A DNA stretch of 41,593 nucleotides from Mesorhizobium intechi (GTDB lineage Bacteria; Pseudomonadota; Alphaproteobacteria; Rhizobiales; Rhizobiaceae): NCBI RefSeq assembly GCF_002879535.1, contig NZ_PNOT02000215.1, positions 1 to 41,593 of the forward strand, given 5' to 3'. The notes beneath the pieces were generated by a model. It did no database searches and was not told the origin of the DNA. It saw only the letters and a program-made list of their open reading frames with translations. Every line of letters begins with the position of its first letter. Within the stretch, counting starts at the first letter, position 1. Shown in pieces: positions 34,241-41,593 of this stretch. A program made the translations under genes and the position numbers.

Positions 34241-37200
34241 TCACGATGCCGCTTTCGTTTCAATTGGCAATGTGAAGACGAATTTCGCCCCTCGCGGTTC
34301 GTTCGCTTCCGCCCACAACCGCCCGCCGTGAGACTCTACGATCGAGCGGCAGATCGCGAGGCCCATTCCCATCCCCTGCTCTTTCGTCGTGAAGAACGGC
34401 TGGAATATCTTGTCGGGAAACTCGATACCTGATCCACGATCGCTGATTTCGGTCTGGACCACATCCGTCATTCGGCGCACACGCATCCGGAGAATCCTGT
34501 CCGTGGCAACCGTGTCCATGGCCTCCATGCCATTACGCATGAGGTTGACCAGAACCTGCTGGATCTGGACGCGCCCAAGCGCGACAGGCGGAAGATTGTT
34601 TTCAACATCAATGCTCAAGCTGACCCGTCGCCGCGTCGCCTCCTCGGCCATGAGGTCACGCGCTTCGGCAATGACCTCGGAAAGCGCCGCGGTTACGCCC
34701 GTCCCCATGGATTGCTTGAACAAGGCACGGATGTGACCGACGACGTCCGCCGCGGCGTTGGCGTCCCGGATGACGCGTTCCACGGTCTTTTGTGCTCGTT
34801 CAAGATTTGGCGGTTCAGCGTTAAGCCAGCGCTGGCAGGCGTGTGAGTTCGCCACCACGGCAGCCAGCGGCTGGTTAACCTCATGGGCGATGGACGCGCA
34901 GAGCTCGGCCAGGCTGGCGGCCTGACTCTGACGCGCGAGGTTCTCCTGGGCGAGACGCAGTTGTTCCTGCATAAGGACCTCACCATCAATGTCCAGGCAG
35001 ATCACGTTCCACTGCACGATGGCGCCTTCGGCGTTGCGCATCGGGGCGGCGCGCGTCTCGACCCAGCGATATTCGCCGTCGAAACGCCGCAGACGATGCC
35101 TTCGCGCGTAAGGCTCACCGGTAGCGAGCGAATGAGCGTATCTTTGCTTTACTCCCTCGACGTCGTCGGGGTGAACACCGGCATCGAGCGTGCCGACCAA
35201 ACGGGACTTTCCCGTGCCGTCCAGTGTTTCAAGCTCATACCCGAGGAATTCGCGCAGCTGCTGGCTGCGATAAACCGGCTCGCCATCGGGCGCGGCACAA
35301 TCGATCATCGCCGGCAGCGTTTCAACGAGCTGCCAAAGGAAGCGTTCCCTCTCAATGAGAGTCTCCTGCGCGTGCACCTGATCGTCGATGTCGATGGAAA
35401 CCTGGTACCACTGCACGATCGTTCCGTCGTGATCACGCAGAGGCTCGCAACGCCCTTCCATCCAGCGATAGCTGCCGTCTTTCCAGCGCCGGCGATAGCG
35501 CATCATGAAGGGGTCGCCGGTCTTGAGGCAATTGAGCGACGTACGCAGCACCCCGGCAGCATCGTCCGGATGAATCAGCTGTTGCGCCACCCTGGCGCAT
35601 TCCTCGAAGTTCGCGCCGGAGAGGCCGAGTTCCTCCAAGGATCGCTTGTTGAGATAGGCAAGCCTGCCATCGGGCGTCCAGCTCCAGACGTGGACCGGCA
35701 GGGCGTCGACAAGCTGCTGCAATTCGCGCTCGCGGACCCGCAACGCCGCTTCCGCGCGCTTGAGCTCGGTCAAATCGAGAATGTAGGCGACGCCTTGCTT
35801 GGTCTGCCCCTCGAAAAATGCGCCACCGATCAGGACAGGCACCCGACTGCCATCCTTCCTGAAGTACTCCTTCTCGCGGGCCTGCATCTTGCCCGTCGCC
35901 ATAAGCTCTTCGGCTTCCTCCCGGGCGTGCACATCCCGCCATTCGGGGGGCGTCATTGCCAGCCAATCAAGCCCGGCCTTCAGTTCATCGCGATCGTGCT
36001 GGACCATGCGAAGAAACGCGTCATTGGCATCGATGAGCGTTCCGTCCAAATCCCAGAAGACGATCCCGATGATGTCCGAATCGACGAGTCGCCGAATCCT
36101 GGCTTCTCGTTCCTCGAGGTCGCTGTAAAGGCGCACCTGCTCGTCTATGTCGTGCGTGAGGCCGAACCACTGGACAATACGTCCGCTGTTGTCCCGCATT
36201 GGCTCGGCGCGGCCCGACATCCAGCGGTATGCGCCGTCGGCGCCACGTAGCCGGTACCGCATGGCGAAGCTTTCGCCAGTGGCAAGGCTATGGCGAAGGG
36301 TCTCTTCGTACTGCGGCGCATCATCGGGATGGACGGTCTCGATTATCGCCTGCAGCCGGCTCATGCCCGGCCTGTCCGTGTCCGCAACCTTCAGACCGAG
36401 GAAATCGACCATCTGCTTGTTGAAGAATCTGGGTTCGCCGTCCGGGCTCAGCCGCCAAACATGGCTCGGTATCATGTCGACGAGCTGAGAGAGCTCACGT
36501 TCGCTGTCCCGCAATGCCTCCTGCGCGCGCATTTCATCGTCGATGTCGAGAGAAACGCCGTACCATTGCGCTATCGTTCCATCCGGGTCGCGCCGCGGCC
36601 CCACCCTGCATTCGGCCCAGCGGTAGGTGCCGTCTTTCTCGCGCCAACGAAATCGCATGGCGGACGAGCCGCCAGATTCGAAACAGCTCTGCATCGTGCG
36701 CTCGATCTGGGGAGCATCGTCTGGATGAACCAGCTCCTGCAGCAAATTCTCGATGCGAGATTTGTCGATCGTCTCGAAGTTCGGGATTACGGCGCGGAAA
36801 TGATCCTGGTATCGCTTGTTGAAGTACACCATCCCGCCCGTTGGCGTCGCGCTCCAGATGCGGACCGGCACGGCGTCGACCATCTCCTGAAGCTGCCGCT
36901 CGCTTCGCCGCAGCGCCTCTTCGGCGTGCACTTGATCGTCTATGTCATGGCAGAGGCCGTACCACTGGACGATGCGCCCGGCCTGATCCCGCATCGGGTC
37001 GGCACGGCTCGACATCCAGTGGTAGGCGCCGTCGGCGCGGCGCAGTCGATATCGCATCGCGAAGCTCTCGCCGGTGTCGAGCGAGCCATGCAGCGAATTC
37101 CTGAAGCCGGCGGCATCGTCTGGATGGACTGTCTCTATGATTGCGTCGAGCTTGCTCATTCCGGGCTTGCCCAAATCCGCGATATTCAGGCCGAGGAAAT

Positions 37201-38230
37201 CAACCATCCGCTTGTTGAAGAAGGTCGGCTCCCCGTCGGGCCTCAATCGCCAAACATGGCTCGGAACCATGTCAACCAGCTGCGAAAGCTCGCGCTCACG
37301 GTCGCGCAGCGCCTCCACGCTTTGATGCAATGTGAGCAGCGCTACCTGGTGCTGCCGGGATATGGCGGCGACGATGAGCGCTGAAAATGCCGAGATCCCC
37401 AGGAAAAGCTGCAGCATGATCTGTTTGTGCTTCAGCGCGTCCGGACCACCGGCAAATTCGCCAGCGCCGAATACCGTGAAGAATGCTGTGATCAGGGCAA
37501 GGAGGGTCAAGGCAACGGCAGCGCCCTTGAACTCGAAACGCACGGCAGCCCAAAGAAGAGGCGGCATGATCATGTAGGCGAATGGGAGGTAGCCGCTCAA
37601 GGAAAGGGCGGCGATACCCAGAAAGATCAATCCCAGGACGCAAACCTCCGCCCATCGGGCGGCCGAGAGGTGGGGCCGGCGTCTCCAGTTCTGAAACACA
37701 ACCAGCGCCAGCGGTGCTACGATCAAAACCCCGGTGGCATCTCCGATCCACCATAGAGGCCAAGCCCCCGTGAAGGTTTGCGACTGCATGCCAAACCAGG
37801 CTAGTGTTGCGCTTCCCACCGTCGCGCTTACGAGTGGCGCGATCCCCGCGGCAAGCACGACGAATGCGAGCACTTCCCGCAGGGTTTCCAGTTCGCCTGG
37901 CCGCTTGCTGGTCCGGTTCACGAGCCAGGCACCACAAGTCGCTTCAAGAGCGTTGCCGACATAAATCAGCAAGGCCGCAGGCCACGGGCTGTGGAACCAT
38001 ACGAGATTGCTGAACATTTCGGCCAGACAGCCTGCCACCACCCACCATGGCCAGCTGCGTCTGGAGGCAAGCACAAGCGTGGCAATAAACAGCCCACTCG
38101 GAGGCCAGACCGAAATGCCCGTTCCAGGTACGATTGCGAGCAGCTGGGCAAATCCGCAGCCCAACACGTATGCCGCGAAAAATAGTCCTAGATGTAAGTA
38201 TCTGGGACGGTGCGACCAGACGCGCATCAT
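34241..38230 (-). CDS. MASE1 multi-PAS sensor histidine kinase, 1329 residues
   Basis: This very large kinase begins with a MASE1-like membrane domain of eight or so helices (about 10-295, with GISVWPPSGLFIATLVL and WWIGDATGVLIVAPLAL). Six PAS domains follow at about 311-435, 445-568, 575-700, 712-835, 845-968 and 975-1095. All but the fourth are PAS_3-like, with HPDDA and RW/QWYG patterns. PAS1 and PAS3 are nearly duplicates. The core has H1116 in SIAHEVNQPLAAVV, VNLMRNGMEAM, SDRGSGI, FQPFFTTKEQ and GMGMGLAICRSIVESH. AGGAGGAG before ATG 38230 fixes the start. The likely partners are the regulators at 32254-33966. Five near-identical PAS folds suggest stacking to relay a signal or several ligands. 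Confidence 0.93.
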   Translation of the reverse strand: MMRVWSHRPRYLHLGLFFAAYVLGCGFAQLLAIVPGTGISVWPPSGLFIATLVLASRRSWPWWVVAGCLAEMFSNLVWFHSPWPAALLIYVGNALEATCGAWLVNRTSKRPGELETLREVLAFVVLAAGIAPLVSATVGSATLAWFGMQSQTFTGAWPLWWIGDATGVLIVAPLALVVFQNWRRRPHLSAARWAEVCVLGLIFLGIAALSLSGYLPFAYMIMPPLLWAAVRFEFKGAAVALTLLALITAFFTVFGAGEFAGGPDALKHKQIMLQLFLGISAFSALIVAAISRQHQVALLTLHQSVEALRDRERELSQLVDMVPSHVWRLRPDGEPTFFNKRMVDFLGLNIADLGKPGMSKLDAIIETVHPDDAAGFRNSLHGSLDTGESFAMRYRLRRADGAYHWMSSRADPMRDQAGRIVQWYGLCHDIDDQVHAEEALRRSERQLQEMVDAVPVRIWSATPTGGMVYFNKRYQDHFRAVIPNFETIDKSRIENLLQELVHPDDAPQIERTMQSCFESGGSSAMRFRWREKDGTYRWAECRVGPRRDPDGTIAQWYGVSLDIDDEMRAQEALRDSERELSQLVDMIPSHVWRLSPDGEPRFFNKQMVDFLGLKVADTDRPGMSRLQAIIETVHPDDAPQYEETLRHSLATGESFAMRYRLRGADGAYRWMSGRAEPMRDNSGRIVQWFGLTHDIDEQVRLYSDLEEREARIRRLVDSDIIGIVFWDLDGTLIDANDAFLRMVQHDRDELKAGLDWLAMTPPEWRDVHAREEAEELMATGKMQAREKEYFRKDGSRVPVLIGGAFFEGQTKQGVAYILDLTELKRAEAALRVRERELQQLVDALPVHVWSWTPDGRLAYLNKRSLEELGLSGANFEECARVAQQLIHPDDAAGVLRTSLNCLKTGDPFMMRYRRRWKDGSYRWMEGRCEPLRDHDGTIVQWYQVSIDIDDQVHAQETLIERERFLWQLVETLPAMIDCAAPDGEPVYRSQQLREFLGYELETLDGTGKSRLVGTLDAGVHPDDVEGVKQRYAHSLATGEPYARRHRLRRFDGEYRWVETRAAPMRNAEGAIVQWNVICLDIDGEVLMQEQLRLAQENLARQSQAASLAELCASIAHEVNQPLAAVVANSHACQRWLNAEPPNLERAQKTVERVIRDANAAADVVGHIRALFKQSMGTGVTAALSEVIAEARDLMAEEATRRRVSLSIDVENNLPPVALGRVQIQQVLVNLMRNGMEAMDTVATDRILRMRVRRMTDVVQTEISDRGSGIEFPDKIFQPFFTTKEQGMGMGLAICRSIVESHGGRLWAEANEPRGAKFVFTLPIETKAAS
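36146..37300 (-). repeat. Internal PAS duplication in the giant kinase
   Basis: Residues 311-430 (PAS1, 36941-37300) and 575-695 (PAS3, 36146-36508) are highly similar. For example, ELSQLVDMVPSHVWRL faces ELSQLVDMIPSHVWRL, and AIIETVHPDDA is the same in both. PAS2, between them, is clearly more distant. A PAS1-PAS2 unit was probably duplicated in part, later than the other PAS copies. Confidence 0.75.
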
Positions 38231-38342
38231 GAGCTCCTCCTGCCTGACATGAACGGCGTGAGAATCGTCAGCGCTTGGCGCAGCACCTATCTGGGCTCGC
38301 GAATTCACACTGCATCCTAGTGCGGCCATGCCAAAGCCGCAT

Positions 38343-38360
38343 CCTATGGAAATCCATGCA
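38343..38360 (-). promoter_or_regulatory. Dyad upstream of giant kinase gene
   Basis: CCTATGGAAATCCATGCA contains ATGGA-N2-TCCAT and begins with the CCTATG also found at 31369. It lies about 113 bases before the kinase ATG at 38230, almost the same distance and the same orientation as the copy before the regulator operon at 34084. Confidence 0.65.
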
Positions 38361-38433
38361 TTGCGCCTACTGTCCCTGGAGCTCCAACCAGCAAATTGAT
38401 GTCCGCTGGCGTTCCCGGCTCCCCCACAGTAGA

Positions 38434-40047
38434 TCAGTGGGCGCCGCCGGCTGTTAGACGTTCAGGCTTCTTCAGCAACAGGGCGGCCGCTAACGCGATC
38501 GTCAAGCTGACGCCAAGCAGGAAGAAAGTGTCGTTGAAGGCCATCACATAGGCCTGCTGGCGGACCCTCAGGGCGATCGCAACGATCGCCTTTTGTGCTG
38601 CGAGTGCCCGGTCGTTGATGCCATGCGAGAGGAAATAAGCAGCGAGCCGCGCGATGCGGGCGCGGGTTGCCTCCTCAAACACCGACACCGACTGAACCAG
38701 CACGTTTGAATGGTACTGCTCGCGCTTGGTAAGAAAGGTCTGCAGCAGTGCGATGCCAACGGCCCCGCCGAGGTTTCGGGTCATGTTGAACAGTGCCGAG
38801 GCCGAGCCGGCATTCTCATTCTCGATGCCTGATGTGGCGATCGCCGAAAGCGGGGCCAATATAAGGGCCTGCCCGATGGCGCGGACGATGTTCGGCAAGA
38901 ACAGTTGGTCGCTGGCATATGCTGCGCTCATATGGATGTTCATGAAATTAGAGGCTGCAAAGAGGGCAAAGCCGACCGCAATGACGAGGCGAATGTCGAA
39001 GCGCTGCATAAGGCCGGGCACGAGCGGGATCAGGAGGAGTTGCGGCAGGCCGGTCCAGGCAAGCACCATGCCGATCTGCTCGGCATTGTAGCCCTGAATG
39101 CGGGCGAGATAGACAGGCACGATGAAGACCGAGCCGTAGAGTGCGATGCCAAGCAGGAAATTCGCGAGGACACCGAAGCCGAAGTTGCGGCGGACGAGCA
39201 GCCTGAGGTTCAGCAGCGGATGGCTCGACGCCAGCTCGATACAGACGAACAGGGTCAGCGACGCGGCCGCCACGACCGCCAGCCGCGCGATAAGGGGCGA
39301 GCCGAACCAGTCGTCCTTGTTGCCTTCTTCGAGCACGGTCTGAAGAGCGGCGAGTCCGATGGCCATGGTGACGATGCCCGGCCAGTCTCCTTTGGCGAGC
39401 AGGCCAAGCCGCATCGGCTGGCGGTCGAGTGAAAACCACAGCATGCCGACCATCAAAGCGCCCGGCACGAGGTTGACGTAGAAGATGTACTGCCAGCCCC
39501 AGTTTTCGGTGAGATAGCCGCCGATGGTCGGGCCTATCGCTGGCGCGAAGGTGGCCGACAGCGCAAACAGGGCCAGGCCGATCGGCTGCTTGGCTTTCGG
39601 CAACAGTGTGATGACAATGGTGAAGGCGAGCGGGATGAGCACGCCGCCCGTGAAACCCTGGATCGCTCTTAGGGCAATCATCTGACCTAGATTGGCGGCG
39701 AAGGCGCAGGCGACCGAGAAGACGAGGAACAGCACCGCATTGGTGATCAGATAGGTGCGCAGCGAAAAGACCTGGGACAGCCAGCCGGTGAGCGGGATCA
39801 CGACAATCTCCGCTATGAGGTAGGACGTCGAGATCCAGCCACCGTCATCGATGCCAGCCCCAATTGCCCCCTGGATGTCCGCCAGCGAGGCATTGACGAT
39901 CTGGATGTTGAGCACGGCCATGAATGCGCCGAGAGCAGAGCCGACCACCGCCACCCACACCCGCAATGAACTGGCGGTCCCAGCAGATCCGGCCGCGTTT
40001 TGGGCGGCGCCAGCCGACGTCGGAAGCGAGGAGACGGCGTTTGTCAT
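38434..40047 (-). CDS. emrB: DHA2-family MFS drug efflux transporter (EmrB type)
   Basis: This 537-residue transporter has 14 predicted membrane segments. DHA2 markers are visible: GGWISTSYLIAEIVVIPLTG in the first loop region, RAIQGFTGGVLIPLAF near 130 and GPTIGGYLTENWGWQYIFYVN near 175-195 (motif C and following loop). GGAG lies 9 bases before the ATG. It follows the EmrA-type gene by 43 bases. With it and an outer-membrane channel encoded elsewhere it would pump hydrophobic toxins out by proton exchange. Confidence 0.93.
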   Translation of the reverse strand: MTNAVSSLPTSAGAAQNAAGSAGTASSLRVWVAVVGSALGAFMAVLNIQIVNASLADIQGAIGAGIDDGGWISTSYLIAEIVVIPLTGWLSQVFSLRTYLITNAVLFLVFSVACAFAANLGQMIALRAIQGFTGGVLIPLAFTIVITLLPKAKQPIGLALFALSATFAPAIGPTIGGYLTENWGWQYIFYVNLVPGALMVGMLWFSLDRQPMRLGLLAKGDWPGIVTMAIGLAALQTVLEEGNKDDWFGSPLIARLAVVAAASLTLFVCIELASSHPLLNLRLLVRRNFGFGVLANFLLGIALYGSVFIVPVYLARIQGYNAEQIGMVLAWTGLPQLLLIPLVPGLMQRFDIRLVIAVGFALFAASNFMNIHMSAAYASDQLFLPNIVRAIGQALILAPLSAIATSGIENENAGSASALFNMTRNLGGAVGIALLQTFLTKREQYHSNVLVQSVSVFEEATRARIARLAAYFLSHGINDRALAAQKAIVAIALRVRQQAYVMAFNDTFFLLGVSLTIALAAALLLKKPERLTAGGAH

Positions 40048-40090
40048 TGCTGCAACTCCTCGAGCGCCGGGAAGAACGGCGCAGCGTCGA

Positions 40091-41329
40091 TCATCGCGAA
40101 ACGGTGGAACGACCGTCGGCCAGCACGGCCGCTTTGGTGTCGATAGTTGGCTCGACAGACATGCCGGACCTGAGCAGCCCGCCGAGCTGGTGATCGTCGA
40201 TGGCGATCCTCACTGGGATACGCTGCACGATCTTGGTGAAGTTGCCGGTCGCGTTGTCGGGCGGCAGCAGCGCGAATTCCAGGCCGCTCGCCGGCGACAG
40301 GCTGTCGACGTGGCCAGTAAGCTCGACACCGGGGAAGCCGTCGACGGCGACGTGCACCGGCTGACCGGGGCGTACATGAGCCAGTTGCGTCTCCTTGAAG
40401 TTGGCGACGACATAAACGGCATCAAGCGGCACCACAGCCATCAACTGCGTGCCTGCCCCCACATACTGCCCGACCCTGAGCGTGCGTGCGCCGACGGTGC
40501 CGTCGACCGGTGCCGTGATCGTGGCATAGGAGAGGCTCAGCCGGGCCTGCTCGGCGGCTGCCTTGGCGCGATCCTTTTGGGCAATGGCACTGTCGCGCTC
40601 GGTGGCGAGTACGTCGATCTTGGCCTGTGCCGCGGCTAAGGAGGCCTGGTCGCGGTGCAACCCGGCGACGAGCTGATCGGCCTGGGCGCGGCTTGCTTCG
40701 GCTTTCTGCGCAGTACCGGTGCCGCTTCTCGCCAGCGTCGCATAGCGGTCGGCGTCGGTGCTGGCGAACGTCAGCGAAGCTTGCGTTGCGGCGACCGTTG
40801 CCTTTGCCTGCAAGATCAGCGACTGCTGCAGCGCGATCTGTGCGTCGAGATTGCGGACGGCCGCCTCGGCGGCTTCGACCTCGGCATCAGCCTGGGCGAG
40901 AGCGGCGCGGAAGTCGCGGTCATCGATGCGGGCGAGAACTTGCCCGGCCTCGACGGCCTGGTTGTCATGCACGAACACCTCGGCAATGTAGCCCGAGATC
41001 TTCGGCGCCACCGTCGTGTAGTCGGCTTTCAAATAGGCGTCGTCGGTAGACTCCAGATACTGGCCTGCGGTCCAGTAGCCATAGCCCCAATAACCGCCGC
41101 CAGTCGCGCAGGCCAGAAGCGCGGCCGCGAATGCGATGCGCTTGAGGCGGCGGCGCCTGGAGACCGGCGCAATGATGCCACCGGGAGCAACCTCCGTGGT
41201 CACTGGCAAGAGGCCCGGCTGTTCCGCCGAGGGCCGCGCCGGATGCTCGACGAACGCCGCTGGCTGCTGCTGAGGTCCCGCCGCCCCGGGTGCGTTGGAG
41301 AAGGTGGTGGTTGCAGGCATCTCGGACAT
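40091..41329 (-). CDS. emrA: HlyD/EmrA-family membrane fusion protein
   Basis: This 412-residue periplasmic adaptor has a cytosolic Pro/Ala/Gln-rich lead of about 55 residues, an RRRRLKR stop, one membrane helix (about 64-88) and ESTDDAYLKADYTTVAPKISGYI, the lipoyl half-motif typical of EmrA. A long coiled-coil region (about 140-275) and a second lipoyl/beta-barrel part with YATITAPVDGTVGARTLRVGQYV follow. It bridges the EmrB-type pump to an outer-membrane channel. AGGA lies 8 bases before the ATG. The first gene of the pair has an AT-rich control region upstream. Confidence 0.93.
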   Translation of the reverse strand: MSEMPATTTFSNAPGAAGPQQQPAAFVEHPARPSAEQPGLLPVTTEVAPGGIIAPVSRRRRLKRIAFAAALLACATGGGYWGYGYWTAGQYLESTDDAYLKADYTTVAPKISGYIAEVFVHDNQAVEAGQVLARIDDRDFRAALAQADAEVEAAEAAVRNLDAQIALQQSLILQAKATVAATQASLTFASTDADRYATLARSGTGTAQKAEASRAQADQLVAGLHRDQASLAAAQAKIDVLATERDSAIAQKDRAKAAAEQARLSLSYATITAPVDGTVGARTLRVGQYVGAGTQLMAVVPLDAVYVVANFKETQLAHVRPGQPVHVAVDGFPGVELTGHVDSLSPASGLEFALLPPDNATGNFTKIVQRIPVRIAIDDHQLGGLLRSGMSVEPTIDTKAAVLADGRSTVSR

Positions 41330-41593
41330 CTCATTCGTCCTGTCGTTCGTGGCGCTCAGCGCGAGAGCGGAATGCCCCTGCGCTCAAAAATCGGAAGCCG
41401 GACAGGTAAGACGCTCGCCTGCCTCTTCGTTGGCTGCAGAGAGAAACCGGAAAAACCCCTGCATTCGTCATCCCTGTCTCGTCCGGTTGACACGGCTCGG
41501 ATTACATTTTGAAACATCATGGCGATAAATCATCTATTCTAACGTACATGATATGCAATCTAAACATTTGATTGTCCTGATTTACTTGGATAC
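41330..41593 (-). promoter_or_regulatory. Control region upstream of efflux operon
   Basis: The last 90 bases are markedly richer in A and T than the rest of the window, as expected of a promoter. CAATC (41556-41560) and GATTG (41570-41574) form a 5-bp inverted repeat with a 9-base centre, a modest candidate for a TetR- or MarR-type site. The window ends here, so any divergent regulator gene is out of view. Confidence 0.4.

Noticed and set aside
34883..37384. Two long plus-strand frames (34883-36250 and 36290-37384) opposite the giant kinase
   Set aside because: Their repeated look merely mirrors the repeated PAS domains on the coding strand.
38185..38208. Inverted repeat GTCCTAGAT-N6-ATCTGGGAC with one mismatch
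   Set aside because: It lies inside the coding start of the giant kinase and does not have the 18-bp spacing of the other dyads; it may be chance.
1..41593. CRISPR arrays, tRNA or rRNA genes, complete insertion sequences
   Set aside because: No regularly spaced repeats, cloverleaf-like sequences, ribosomal motifs or transposase domains were seen on either strand by eye.

Overview
The window looks like an accessory chromosomal stretch from an alphaproteobacterium of the Rhizobiales, most likely Mesorhizobium. The evidence is about 60% GC coding DNA, a density of ABC uptake systems typical of soil rhizobia, FixJ-type response regulators with PAS histidine kinases, and a small secreted protein (20673-20900) of the DUF680 type, a family known mainly from Mesorhizobium. 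No rRNA, tRNA, CRISPR array or intact insertion sequence was seen.

Layout. 48-6702 (+) is a nucleoside salvage operon: BMP-type binding protein, double ATPase, two permeases and two nucleoside hydrolases. 6727-7599 (-) is S-formylglutathione hydrolase. 7808-14019 is a sugar or sugar-acid module: a binding protein/MalF/MalG/MalK operon and a GntR-type repressor on the minus strand, and a divergent enolase-superfamily enzyme on the plus strand. A shared palindrome, CTGAT-N2-ATCAG, lies in both control regions. 14020-15060 is gene debris (an AlpA-type regulator remnant, a broken short-chain dehydrogenase start, one small unknown frame). 15063-15647 (-) is a glutathione S-transferase. 16100-18651 (+) is an unusual trio: a Rieske protein without a membrane anchor, a full cytochrome b and a degenerate pirin, with no cytochrome c1. 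18740-20285 (-) carries a DUF1810 protein, a small GNAT and a soluble orphan histidine kinase. 20673-22875 (+) holds the DUF680 protein, an ABC exporter membrane half without its ATPase, and an SPW-repeat membrane protein.

23273-25890 (+) is a FixJ-type regulator plus a PAS kinase. 25896-31145 (-) is a peptide/nickel-type ABC operon with a fused double ATPase. 31146-32253 is a gene-free region with a cluster of inverted repeats. 32254-38230 (-) is a signalling block: a 1329-residue MASE1 kinase with six PAS domains, a FixJ-type regulator, a single-domain receiver and a second FixJ-type regulator, the last three overlapping in frame-to-frame fashion. 38434-41329 (-) is an EmrA/EmrB-type efflux pair.

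Most interesting: (1) 18-bp dyads of one geometry (6-bp arms, 6-bp centre, often CCTA-N10-TAGG or CCTATG-N6-CATRNN) upstream of the giant kinase, its regulator operon, the 23273 regulator and the peptide ABC operon. They suggest one FixJ-family regulon tying these neighbours together. (2) The anchorless Rieske/cytochrome b/pirin operon. (3) The sugar-acid regulon with its palindrome and an enolase-superfamily enzyme that seems to lack the usual catalytic His.
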